From Diabrotica undecimpunctata (Eukaryota > Arthropoda > Insecta > Coleoptera > Chrysomelidae), in assembly GCF_040954645.1 (NCBI RefSeq), contig NC_092806.1, forward strand, positions 73,348,141 through 73,412,140: a DNA stretch of 64,000 bases, in the 5' to 3' direction. Within the stretch, counting starts at the first letter, position 1. The number at the start of each line of letters is the position of its first letter. Positions 10,343 to 20,197 of the stretch are shown here, one piece after another. Under the pieces are notes generated by a model, which ran no database searches, was not told the DNA's origin, and saw only the letters and a list, made by a program, of their open reading frames with translations. A program made the translations under genes and the position numbers.

Positions 10343-10726
10343 AGTAAAGATAAGATGGACCAACCCAATGCAGCGATAGTTCGTGGAGAATTAAAATGAA
10401 CCACGAGCTGGATGAACTAATGCAGAGCGCAGATATTGTCAGATTTGTAAAATCACAAAGACTAAACTGGCTTGGTCACCTAGAAAGAATGCCAGATAAT
10501 CGAGCTGTAAAAGTAATCCAGAGATGGAAGCCCCAAGGAAACAGAACAAGAGGAAGGCCTCGTAAAAGATGGATAGACGACGTAGAGAGGGATCTTAAAA
10601 CCATGAACATCAGGCAGTGGCGAAGGAAAGTATCCGACAGGGCAGAATGGAAGAACATTGTTAAGCAGGCCAAGACTCACAAAGGGTTGTAGCGCCATTA
10701 GAAAAAGAAGAAGAGTAAAGATAAGA
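10343..10726. repeat. 13-bp target-site duplication AGTAAAGATAAGA
   Basis: Exact copies at 10343-10355 and 10714-10726 flank the nested LINE. Confidence 0.9.
10356..10713 (+). mobile_element. Nested 5'-truncated LINE, C-terminal end
   Basis: It encodes an open C-terminal segment (10396-10692): RLNWLGHLERMPDNRAVKVI, RPRKRWIDDVERDLK, then KTHKGL before a TAG. This is the common WxGHLxRM / GRPxxRW tail of RTE-type LINE proteins. The 3' end is GAAAAAGAAGAAG next to the target duplication. Only the last 358 bp were inserted. No stop interrupts the coding tail, so it is younger than its host fragment. Confidence 0.85.
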
Positions 10727-10965
10727 AAATTCTAGTACTTTGGACATAATGAGGGGACTAGACATTTTAACAGTGGTATACCTATGGTTATGGCTTTGAC
10801 GGAAACCAATCTCCTTACTAGTCTGAGTTTGGTGTTTATAGTTATTTCATACCTTTTTCTGATTTTTTAGCAGCAGTAGTACTTAGAAGTAGACTACGCA
10901 ACTAACCTCTATTTGATTTAAATGTGCATCAGATGATTTTTTTAACTAAATACAGGCATTATTAG

Positions 10966-10997
10966 ATTGGTCATTAAACGAGCGTTTAATGACCAAT
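10966..10997. repeat. Perfect 15-bp hairpin
   Basis: ATTGGTCATTAAACG (10966-10980) and its exact complement (10983-10997) with an AG loop, followed by AACGTTTCG. Confidence 0.9.
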
Positions 10998-12155
10998 AAC
11001 GTTTCGATTGAATATATTTGTCAGAATTGGACGCAATGGGTCGGATAGATAATGTCAAATGGTAGAATTTCTGACTACCACGCAGAAGACCTGGATTCAA
11101 TATCTTTCGCACAGGCGAAAACATCGAGCATTTTTTTTTAATATATAAAAACCTTCGTCGACTCCGTCGACTAATATATAAAAAGCCTGAATACAACGTG
11201 TTTTTGGATACACTTTACCAAATAGTAACTTTAGGTAATACTTCAAAAGTTGTTTTAATTGAAAATTTTGTGCATTTAAGTCTAAACGCAAACTTCAAAG
11301 TTTCTCTAAGTTGTGAATGGGTGATAATTATAAGGGTAATTTTGTTCTAGTTTTTGTTACACTATCATTGCCTAAGTCGGTCCTAATTATTTTTCCAGTT
11401 TTATCTAAAGGCAAGCTGGCAAGGTATTGCCGAGATCGAAACGTGTTTTCGATATTGATGTTTCAGTGCAATGTTTTTTATAAAAAGCCTACAAATCTTT
11501 GTATTTTTTAAGCTGTTTGTTATTATAGTTCAGTTCTGGTGTTATAAGCACTACCTACAGGAATTATAAAAGATAGTTTTGTAAAAAAATTACTATTTAA
11601 AAAATAACAGTTTTGTTATATTGTATTAAAGAAACCTTGATTCGATATGTATGGCCACCCAGGAATTAATTTAATCAGTATGCTGATCATTGCACCTACC
11701 ATGTTCAAGGTTATATTGTATTCATGGAGATGTTACACCTATCATGGACGAATAACCCACCTTACCCAGTAAAGTGAATGCGATTTACGCTATTATTGTA
11801 GCTGCTATTGTAGATAACATAAACGACTTTTATTATATTGTACGTAATATTGTATAGAAATTAGTAGAATTATGTAATTGTAGGATATAGTACCTATTTA
11901 TTTTTTTTATAAATCCCATCCCGCCTTTTTACAAGTGTGTTAGAATTTGTAAATATAGGTAGACGATTATTTTAAAGAGAGCTAATAAATAAAGTATCAT
12001 TAAACGTTTCAAAAGTACATTTAATTTGAAAATAACTACAGAATCTCTCATTTTCTATTGCTTCTAATAACTTGATAAATGCATTATATGGACAACAAAG
12101 GTTATGGAAAAAATTAGGATGTCACCTATATAATTGACTGTAAAGTCTGAAAGAT
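10998..12155. other. Interval without recognisable gene
   Basis: AT-rich. A small duplication, TAATATATAAAAA(C/G)C, flanks two GTCGAC sites at 11138-11187. A GATCGAAACGTG phrase at 11437 resembles the hammerhead-like elements elsewhere, but no core was found. Confidence 0.4.
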
Positions 12156-12381
12156 TACGAGCCCTAGCAACTATATGTTGGAACAAGCAGTTATTTTGCG
12201 AAAATAATGCCAATTTACCGAAATTCTTTTATTTAATTTTTTTTAATTGGAAATATGAAATTAACACCATTTTTTATGATGTATGGAATTATTTTTGCGG
12301 CTTAATTATATATTTTTATATTGATTACTATTTAATTAATTGTTTGATAATCGAAAACTGCTGACAACTAAATATTGGAAC
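12156..12381 (+). repeat. 226-bp dispersed repeat, copy 1
   Basis: The sequence from TACGAGCCCTAGCAACT to CTAAATATTGGAACA occurs again in inverted orientation at 14446-14672 with roughly nine in ten bases shared. It is AT-rich without coding potential. It may be a small non-autonomous element; no terminal repeats or target duplications were identified. Confidence 0.8.
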
Positions 12382-12509
12382 ATTTTTTTGCTGTTCCTCA
12401 GGTTTCTTAAATTTTATCAGCCTGGCGCAAAGAAGGGTTTGATATCAAATATACGAGTAGGTAGTGCGTTGTCAACAATAATTGTCATGCGTCATTTGTT
12501 GTCAAGACG

Positions 12510-12540
12510 TTGTCTTTATTATGTATGAATAAAGACAACC
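12510..12540. repeat. 12-bp perfect hairpin upstream of Tc1-like gene
   Basis: GTTGTCTTTATT and its complement AATAAAGACAAC are separated by seven bases. It lies 30 bp before the transposase start and could belong to the transposon's terminal region. Confidence 0.7.
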
Positions 12541-12569
12541 GTGAGTTTTATTATAAGTAAAATATAATA

Positions 12570-13505
12570 ATGGAACGTGTAAACCCTACTGATCCAAACG
12601 TTCGAGAAAATTCATCAGTACCATGAAGGAAAAACAATGCGTGAAATATCCAATGAATTGATTGTAACAACAACTACTGTGTTTAATATTATTAAGAAAT
12701 ATGGTGAAACTGCTAATATTGATGTTTGCGGCAAAAGCTCAGGCCGTCCGAAAGCTGTTTCTCGAAGAAATGTAAAGCATTTAATTAGAATAAGTAAGTA
12801 GGGAAGAAGAAATACACTACGCGAAGTAACTGCTAGAGGGAATAAAGAAAATGGGATGAATGTTTCCAGAGAATTCTGTCGAAAATATATCCACAAAACC
12901 GGTCTTACCGGACCGTTTGATAGGTTCTTTTTTGCGATATAAATTTTCTATTTTTTTATTTATTCAAGTAGGCCAAAGAAAAACTATTGCTGACGGAAAG
13001 TCAAAAAAGGAATCGTTACATTTGGGCTAAATCAAAACTTTTTTGGACCAAACATAACTGGGACAAAGTTATCTATAGCGACGAAAGCAAAGTTGATGTC
13101 AGTGTGGGAGATTATCGAAAGCGTGTGATTCGGGAAAATGTGTGATTCGAGAAGGATTCCATAAGGATTTTGTCAAAAGAACTGTAAAGTTTCCACAGGG
13201 TATCATGGTGTGGGCATGAGGACGGAGCCTCATGCCATACGGCTACATCTACCAAAAACTGGAAGGGATAACATGACAATAAAGTTTTGTCACATCCTTC
13301 TAGCAGCCCGGATCCTAATCCAATAGACACTTGGGCACACAATAAAACTACTCCTAAAAAATAACCCTCAGCGTATTTTGCCACAACTAAGTGCTAAATT
13401 TCAAGAAATATGGGATTGTTTCACCCCTGAATTATGTGAAGGCCTAGTTGATACAATCGCTAATAGAGTTCAGGCTGTTATTCAAGATAAGGGCGAAGTT
13501 CTCTA
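12570..13505 (+). pseudogene. Tc1/mariner-type transposase, decayed
   Basis: Start ATG at 12570 (MERVNPTDPNV). After a one-base shift comes a helix-turn-helix region, GKTMREISNELIVTTTTVFN, then KSSGRPKAVSRRNVKHLIR and SREFCRKYIHKT. Next is the DDE region: WDKVIYSDESKVDVSVGDY (first catalytic Asp), KRTVKFPQGIMVWG, then after an internal deletion SSSPDPNPIDTW-like PSSPDPNPIDTW reading near 13300, and the C-terminal LSAKFQEIWDCFTPELCEGL. The middle block with the second catalytic Asp is deleted. Stops and frameshifts are frequent. It is a member of the Tc1-like group that cuts and pastes DNA at TA sites; this copy cannot act. Confidence 0.85.
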
Positions 13506-14378
13506 TCTATCTATACAGCCTTTGCTGTCCAATTTTGGACATAGGCCTTCTCTTCCTTCTTCCACGTCTCTCTATTGTAGGCAGTTTGTATTCACTTCGG
13601 GCCTGCGTGTTTCTTCAAGTCATCTGACCATCTCATTTGTGGCCTTCCTCTTTTTCGTTTGTAACTATATGGTCTCCAGTGTATAATCATCTTATTCCAT
13701 CTGTCGTCTTTCTGTCTTATGGTATGTCCAGCGAACTTCCACTTAAGTTTTGCTGTCTGGTCCTTTTGTTTTGTTGCGGATCCAAGTATTTCTTTTCTTG
13801 TCTGATAGCCTGATGTTCAGCATTTGCCTTTCCATGGTTCTTTGGGTCTTTGCTATTTTTTCCATGTTTTCCTTTGTAAACGTCCAAGTTTGAGAACCGT
13901 AGGTGAGAACAGGAAGTATACATTGGTTGAAGACTCTTGTTTTTAAATATTGGGGGTATTTTCTATTTTTTAGTATATAGGAAAGTTTTCAGAAGGATAC
14001 CCAAGCCAACCGTATCCTTCTCTTTATTTCTCCGGCCTGATTTTCTTTATTTAATTTAACTAGTTGTCCCAAATATACATATTCTTTTACTTGTTCTATA
14101 GTTGTTTGTGCAATTGTAATTATTAATTCTTCTGGTTGGTTGGTCATAATTTTCGTTTTATTATAATTCATTTGTAGAGCTATTTTTGTTGATTCGCTAT
14201 TTAATTCATCCATCATATTTTGTAATTATTTCCTTTTATCTGTTATTAATACAATGTCGTCTGCATATCTCAAGTGATTCAAACAATGGCCATTTATGTT
14301 AATACCCCGTTTTTCCCATTGTAATTTCATTAATTAAGTCCGTATATCTATAGTTTATTCTCCCATTTTGCAAAGACT
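13506..14378 (-). pseudogene. RTE-like LINE reverse transcriptase 3' part
   Basis: Minus-strand reading: LNHLRYADDIVLITDK (YADD catalytic motif, about 14270), LQMNYNKTKIMTN, VKEYVYLGQLVKLNKENQAG, then VFNQCILPVLTYGSQTWTF and a C-terminal stretch with KKRNTWIRNKTK and WRPY-like reading. It has a stop after DK and several frameshifts downstream. It belongs to the group with the tail CVLPVLTYGAETLT, like the elements at 32136 and 61815. The 3' end abuts the Tc1-like pseudogene and ends in a GATAGATAGA-type tail at about 13505. Confidence 0.8.
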
Positions 14379-14445
14379 TGTTTAGCGAAGTCGAAGGGCG
14401 AAGTTACGCCTTATTAATTTTTATTTTAATTTGTTAAAATCCTCT

Positions 14446-14672
14446 TGTTACAATATTTAGTTGTCAGCATTTTTTGGCTATCAAACAATTAATTAAATAG
14501 TAATCAACATAAAATATATAATTAAACTGTGAAAATAATTCCATACATCATAAAAAATGTTGTTAATTTTATATTTACAATTAAAAAAACTTAAAATAAA
14601 AGAATTTCGGTAAATTGGTATTTTATTCGCAAAATAACTGCTTGTACCAACATATAGTTGTTAGGGCTCGTA
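14446..14672 (-). repeat. 226-bp dispersed repeat, copy 2 (inverted)
   Basis: Reverse complement of 12156-12381. It interrupts the gypsy-like pol reading right after FQRILSSIIRKY, so it was inserted into that element or marks a rearrangement breakpoint. Confidence 0.8.
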
Positions 14673-14682
14673 TATTTTCTTA

Positions 14683-15090
14683 TAATGCTACTTAAAATTC
14701 TTTGAAAAATTGCCGGAGCCGTTTTCAAACCAAATGGGAAGCAAGTTCATTGAAATGGCCCTCTTGTGTTACAAATGCCGTTTTTCCTTATCTTGTATTC
14801 TCATAGGTATTGACCAGAATGCTGAATTTATATCCAAACTAGAAAAGTATTTACAGAATTAGAAAAAGGTTGTGACTGTGGGATAACAATTTTATTTAGT
14901 TCTCTAAAATCTATGCAAAGTCTTGTTTTTCTGTCTTCTTCTTTTTTGCATACGAGAGTTACTGGATCAGCAAATGGAATATATGATTCTTCAATTAATT
15001 TTTTCTTTAACAGCTCTGCTACTTGATTTTCTATCTCTTTTCTGTCTTCAACGTTATACTTCTATGGTCGTTTTTAGCAGTATTAATCTA
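14683..15090 (-). pseudogene. Gypsy-like reverse transcriptase N-terminal part
   Basis: Minus-strand reading: QVAELLKKKLIEESYIPFAD, LCIDFRELNKIVIPQSQPF, SSLDINSAFWSIPM (catalytic Asp in SLD), KTAFVTQEGHF, APAIFQRILSSIIRKY. This is the standard motif series of gypsy-type RT; the following YIDD block is gone because a repeat interrupts. One or two frameshifts occur. Just upstream (about 15100-15200) KLINKYKSVFAKHRYDVGTV is the usual RT lead-in. Confidence 0.8.
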
Positions 15091-15559
15091 CCATTATATT
15101 AAGTCAATATTAGCTTCATAATCCCTTACAGTGCCTACATCATATCTATGTTTAGCAAATACTGATTTATATTTATTAATCAGTTTCTCAATTTATGATT
15201 TAAATCTAAATGATTAATTGTTATTTCCAAATTATCTGTATTTATACTTTCATTACAATATTTTTAATATTTGTATACCTCATTAATTTATTTTAAGGCA
15301 TTTGAATATATGCCGCTTGGAAACTCAGGTTTATTGATATTATCTATAATTGATATATTCTCAATTTCTTTAGGAGTGTTGTATTTTGTGATCCTGTGAT
15401 CTTCGTTTTGATGTAATCTAAAATTATTGATACAATCTTACCCAATTAAAAAATCATATTTGAAATTTTCCTTATCTGTAATAAATACATCCATTTTTTT
15501 CTCAATCTCATAGATTTTTATCTTCAGCATTACTCTACTTCAAGTTTACTAATTGAAGG

Positions 15560-16075
15560 TCATCTTTTTTCTGGTCTCTTATCTGTTTTGTATTGTTTGT
15601 TTCGTTTAATTCTATTTCCAGTTGAGAATTGTTGACAAAGCTTACTTTTTGAATTTTCGCAATTTCACTTTTATTTCTGAACCAACAAGTTGATTCGAGA
15701 TGAAAACGTTGTTTTTCATAAATCTTATAAGATTTTCTTTCTGTTATGTTTTCCTTTTTTTTTAAATACGATTTTTTTTTTGCTCTGGTGTTTTTGTTCT
15801 TATGAAGTTTTCAAGACCTCTTAGTTTATTAAAGAGATCTTTAGCTTCTTCTAAAGCATCTCTATCAATTCTGTCAGCTATATAATTCGGTAGTCCAACA
15901 GCTATCAAATCAATAATAATTTTTGTATCTAACAACTTGTTTATTTGTAGCAGAAGTCTCTATTTCTTAAGAGCATATATTAATAAAAAACCATTTATGC
16001 ATCTAAACTTAATGGGATTCCTTACTGGAGTCCAGCCTTTGCCTGTGGCCTAAAACTTTTTTTCCATTTTTCCCA
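15560..16075 (-). pseudogene. Gypsy-like gag fragment (C-terminal half)
   Basis: Minus-strand reading: INGFLLIYALKK, LDTKIIIDLIAVGLPNYIAD, RIDRDALEEAKDLFNKLRGL (about 15980-15800), then a remnant ESTCWFRNKSE near 15690 that looks like the last Cys of a zinc knuckle. It would form the particle core protein. Broken by stops. Confidence 0.65.
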
Positions 16076-16181
16076 ATTAGAATTTATTGTATATTTTATA
16101 AGCATTGAACTGCACCAATGGATTGATATCGGCGTGTTATCGATTTTTTAATATAGTCCATTCACTTTCAAATGTTTCCAT

Positions 16182-16787
16182 CATCGAGTTAGAATCTATG
16201 GAGAAGTTATGAGCATATTAACGTGTGTATTAAAAACGGCGTAGGTAGGCGTGGCTAACGATGATACCAATATGGCGGTGGAATCATGGCCGGACTCAAT
16301 AATATTAAAACTACTATAAAAATATGACTAGTTATTCAGAAGATTTAATCATAATCTAAAAAAGTGCAATACATTTTTAATAAACTATGATTTATTTATC
16401 CCGCGGTAAACACTAAAAACACGATATATTATACATAAAGATAAATTAATACAGTCAAATACTATTAATTTATTCTCTGAAGTACGGGCCATTACTTTGT
16501 TTACATATTTGTATACTAACCTGTAGAACGTTATTCCTGAAGATTTTTTATTAACATTGCTTCTGCTACTGCAATTACGTTGAGAACAAGAAACCATTAT
16601 TATGCACTATCACAATATATTATTACAGTTTCTATGAAAGTATTATAAAACTAAAAATATTCGAACAACAACAAACGTAAACAAACATATACGATCTGTC
16701 AAAAGTGTCAAAACAATCTTAACAATATGGCCGGAGTGAGGTCGTTTTTAGTCACGTGATGCCCTCTCCATAGATTCTAACTCGATG
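16182..16787 (-). mobile_element. P/THAP-like DNA transposon, internally deleted (606 bp)
   Basis: Both ends start CATCGAGTTAGAATCTATGGAGA (left 16182, right end 16787 in complement), flanked by the exact 8-bp duplication GTTTCCAT at 16174-16181 and 16788-16795. The minus strand carries the first exon of a THAP-domain protein 190 bp inside the right end. An 8-bp duplication, ends beginning CA, and a THAP DNA-binding exon are all features of P-element-type transposons. The catalytic exons are missing, so it would need a transposase from elsewhere. It sits inside gypsy gag, and removing it rejoins the gag reading NILQWMETFESEWTIL. Confidence 0.75.
16518..16597 (-). pseudogene. First exon of a THAP-type transposase
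   Basis: From ATG at 16597 it reads MVSCSQRNCSSRSN, then KKSSGITFYR. The M-x-x-C-x4-C start followed by an ITFYR/ISFHRF-like strand is the N-terminal half of the THAP zinc finger (C2CH type). At about 16518 the coding sequence meets CAG|GTTAGT, a good splice donor. The second half of the finger (C-x2-H) and the catalytic domain should be in later exons, which are deleted here. Possible alternative: a host THAP gene exon, but the enclosing terminal repeats make a transposon origin far more likely. Confidence 0.65.
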
Positions 16788-16890
16788 GTTTCCATCCATT
16801 GTAAAATGTTCATATTTTTACCTGTGGATTTTTCTATCAGGAATTTTTTTACTTTTTTTTTACTAATTTGGTAATAATGTTTATTTCTTC

Positions 16891-17342
16891 AATAAGTAAA
16901 GTTAAATAAAACTTAATTGCGTTTCTCTGCAAAAAGTTACAACATTATCCAATATTAAATTGCTTAATTACATTACCTGCAAAAAGAAACAACATTTGAA
17001 GCTTTTAACTAATATTAAAATGACGTCTCTTACGGCAGTAATAAAAATTAATAATGACAAGACAAGAGTCACGTTCAAAAGCTAAATAAGACTTTAAGTA
17101 TTTTGTTTGACAGTGGCATAACAAACGATGAAACCAAAATTACATAAATTGAAGAAAAACGAAAAGACTGTTCTGTTTTTCTTTACATATATTTTTTTAT
17201 ATTAACCTTTTAATAAAATTAAATAAATTAAAATAATTTTATACATGTGCGTCTAAAGACAAAATATGGGTCTAAAGCCATTCATATTAGTCCACGTAAA
17301 ATTATCAACCAGTTAATGATGATCAATATAAATAAACTAATA
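16891..17342. other. AT-rich interval without gene
   Basis: A CTGCAAAAAG(T/A)(T/A)ACAACATT phrase is repeated at about 16927 and 16978. Nothing else is seen. Confidence 0.4.
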
Positions 17343-18540
17343 ATATGTTTACTACCAACTCATAACTATTCTTCCACTTGTCTTCATTCCAGGGTTTCAG
17401 CATTTGTTCTTTGTAGTTAAAGGGTACCCCCGATAACATAGGCAAAATGTCCTCACTCCCAGAATTTAATTGTATTTTTCTACGTTCTATATGATTAAAA
17501 ATAAGGCTTAGCGCAATTTTAGCCCGCCAATTTTTTTTATTTTGTATATTTGATCAAAAACTATATTCCTTATTTTTTCAGATTTTTCTTAAGGTGTGCC
17601 ATTTTTAAAAACCTAAAAACTGATTTTTAGGGATTTTGGAGGAATTTCTCCATTTTAAAGACTTCAAAATATATCAAATCCCCCAAAAAACAATTTTTCG
17701 GGTTTTTGGAAGAGGCGCACCATACGGAAAAGTCTGAAAAAAAGTAAAACAAAAATTTTGTTCCAATACACAAAATAAAAAAAAAAGGACTTGCAGCCAC
17801 CTCCAAAAAAAATTATACGCTTTTAGATTATGTGCAAATTGCGCAAAAATAAAAGTATGAGAAAATTGATTCAGGTTTTTTCTATGTGAAAAAATATGTT
17901 TATGTTTAACCCCATCAAAACCCTTAAAAACCACAAAAAAATGGTTTTTTGGTGGGTATAAAGTTGTTGAATATCCCAAAGAACTGATTTAATTTAGAAT
18001 ATATATAACCTATAAAAAAAACTTGATTTGATCTATTTTGAAGTTTCTAAACAACCTACGGGTCCTCAAGTCTTATTTTTTAATCACATAGAACGTAAAA
18101 AATTGAATTCTGGGAGTGAGGGTATCTTAACGGAGGGTACCCTTTGGTTCCATCTTTTTCTATAGCGCTGTAAACTTCTTCTCACTTTTTTTATTTGTTT
18201 AGTTAGTCGATTTTCACTTTCTGTTTATTTGGTTTATTTATTGTTTCCATTTTGTTGTGTAATATTTTATTTTGTCTCTGATCATGTATGTAGATATTCA
18301 GTTTTTTCTTACGTCTCCATTTCTTTGTCTATCAAGTGTTGTAATTGCCTTCACTCTTCTAAGTAGTCTCATTTCGCTAGCTTTAATTCTAAAATAATCT
18401 CTTTGATATAGACACATATAGATAACAGAGAACAGGATACCTAGATGCATTATAATAGTCATCGTCTTATAAAGTTTTATCACTCTATCTTTTCTCCTTG
18501 TTCTTGAATGGCCTGTGAATGTCTGAATCTGGACACTTGT
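17343..18540 (-). pseudogene. LINE C-terminal fragment split by a foldback element
   Basis: Minus-strand reading on the right of the insert: IKLYKTMTIIMHLGILF, KASEMRLLRRVKAITTLDRQ, RNGDVRKN (18483-18298), resembling the tail 'LYKT...SEMRLLRRVKG.TR.DR.RNEDIR' of RTE-type LINEs. It continues to KKMEP at about 18150, and on the other side of the foldback the reading YKEQMLKPWNEDKWK (about 17380-17415) may be its continuation. Stops are present. Assignment of the left part is less certain. Confidence 0.6.
17419..18145. mobile_element. Foldback/MITE with ~85-bp terminal inverted repeats
   Basis: Ends read AAAGGGTACCC on both sides (17419 onward; complement ending 18145). The inner part of the repeats shares CTCACTCCCAGAATT and ACGTTCTAT(A/G)TGATTAAAAA. 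The centre is AT-rich with no supported ORF. No clear target-site duplication was found, so the superfamily is open. Confidence 0.8.
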
Positions 18541-18729
18541 GTAACACCTTATGTAATAAAATTGGTCACCAGTTCTAGTATATGATAAAAATCATTGCAA
18601 CTTACTATTCTGATTCTCATGAGGTATTTACCTTTAAACGCCATGACTCTATTCTTTTTTGTCCGATATTTTTATCTTAAAATTCTTACACATTACATAT
18701 GATTTTTAGATTAATCTGTTTAGAGGTAC

Positions 18730-19430
18730 CTTAAGCTAGCGGAGACAAATGAGCGGAATCCAATTTAACCTACGTAATATTTTTTCACCCATTTTTCACT
18801 AATTTATTATCACCCTAATAATTTTTCACCACCAAACCACCCTTAATGGGAGCGATTCTGCTGGCTTAAGGTTCAAGCTAGCAGAATCCAGAAAAAAACT
18901 TTTTGCCGATGGCATATTTTTTTACCCATTTTTCACTAATTTATTACCACCCTAATAATTTTTCACCACCAAACCACCCTTAAGGGGAGCGATTCCGCTG
19001 GCTTACGGTTAAAACTAGTACAATTCCAAAAATAATATTTATGATATACCACAGTGCCCTGCTAGATTTTTATGTACTTATTACCACACTAGTAATTATT
19101 ATTCCCCCTCAACTACTCCTTATGAGAAGTCAATAATTCTGTTGGGTTAATATTTAAGGTAATAAAAAATCCATTTTTACAATTTTACTGTAATCCTCTT
19201 GTAATTGAAAGTATAACGAGGTTTTTACTGAATTTTATCCACCCTCATAAATTTTGACCCTTACGCCACAGTTAATGGGAAACATTCAACAAGCTACGCA
19301 TTAACGCTAGCTAAATGCAAAATATTTTCGGAAATACAAAAGTGCTCTGCTAGATTTTTACTATATTTTTACCAGCCTAGTCATTGTTTTCGTTACTAAT
19401 CTAATTAAAAACATTCTGAAATGTTACTCT
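18730..19430 (-). repeat. Left arm of a giant foldback (inverted repeat array)
   Basis: Two near-identical units (18775-18875 and 18915-19015) share CACCCATTTTTCACTAATTT and CACCACCAAACCACCCTTAA; they are the reverse complement of units at 22490-22680. More diverged units containing TGC(C/T)CTGCTAGATTTTTA follow (19050, 19345). No coding potential. Confidence 0.85.
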
Positions 19431-20149
19431 CAGCTAACTAATATTTATTTTTTAAATGTTTAAATATTAAAAATATGAAAATACTTTATTACAAAAATTA
19501 TAAATTTTAACTGTTTTAAAAAAATGACTCTGATTAAAGTAGTGAGTACATGGCTAAGAAAAATAGAATCGTGAGCCCCTTTTATGAATATAAAATAACT
19601 GAAATCAAGTTGAGTTTTAGTAAATACAATGGAATTGTTATATTTCACATAATAATTACCAGGTAAGAAATATTCAAATTGAAATAATTTTATTATGTCT
19701 AGTACATTAATTACCTAATTTTAAAGGAGGATCAGTACACCTTGCGCACCTATGGTTAAAAAATTAAAAGATTTGTTTTTATTGGGTACATCCATAGACC
19801 TGAGCGAAGTGTACCACTAATCAAGGGGTGGGGGTTGCAGTCTTAATCGGATTTTAGATGGATACCGCCCTCTTCTCTATTATTTAACTTTGGCAATAAA
19901 TTGCAAAAATAGCACCTATTTACTGTCCCTGAGTTTGTTTTATGCTGAGGACAATAGTTTTTGAGTAATTTTTAATAGTAAACACCAGTTCTCATTCATC
20001 TACGCTCGATCACGTCTATAGTTGATTTTTACCTTTTAAAATGTGAAAACGTGCATTTTTTTTTTCAAAATTATCAAAAAATAGTAAAAGGTTGAAGTAA
20101 AAGTACAATACAAAAAAATTATTAAAAATACATTTTATAATTTTGTTTT
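19431..20149. other. Central part of the foldback, no gene
   Basis: AT-rich; a slightly GC-richer stretch at 19735-19870 contains no ORF. A short open frame at 19460-19648 (minus) has no signature. Confidence 0.4.
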
Positions 20150-20197
20150 GTCAGTTCAAAATTCAACCTAGCAGAATTATTGGCTTCTTATAGAGGG

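Larger units (their letters stand above)
10131..10790 (+). pseudogene. RTE-like LINE C-terminal fragment, split by a nested LINE
   Basis: Before the insert: ILLYGVETWTLKN, then YRRMLCILWIDRFTNEEVLRRI (10160-10320). After the insert: KF*YFGHIMRGLDIL. Joined, these make the thumb/C-terminal region of the family that also includes 1590-2696. Several stops are present. The break is exactly at a duplicated 13-bp target, so the split is due to the later insertion at 10356-10713. Confidence 0.8.
16174..16795. repeat. 8-bp target-site duplication GTTTCCAT
   Basis: Exact copies at 16174-16181 and 16788-16795 flank the P/THAP-like element. Confidence 0.85.
14673..16890 (-). mobile_element. Decayed Ty3/gypsy-like LTR retrotransposon (gag-pol)
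   Basis: Read on the minus strand from 16890 down: gag (about 16880-15780), a zinc-knuckle-like remnant (about 15700), a region of probable protease/linker, and the N-terminal part of reverse transcriptase (15090-14683). A P/THAP-like element (16182-16787) splits gag and a 226-bp repeat cuts RT. No LTR, integrase or RNase H was found. The order gag then pol on one strand with this RT type is that of the Metaviridae-like family. It is heavily mutated and old. Confidence 0.75.

Noticed and set aside
10998..11500. Further hammerhead-like sites around GAAACGTT and GATCGAAACGTG
   Set aside because: No matching yUGANrA core with a complementary helix II could be placed.
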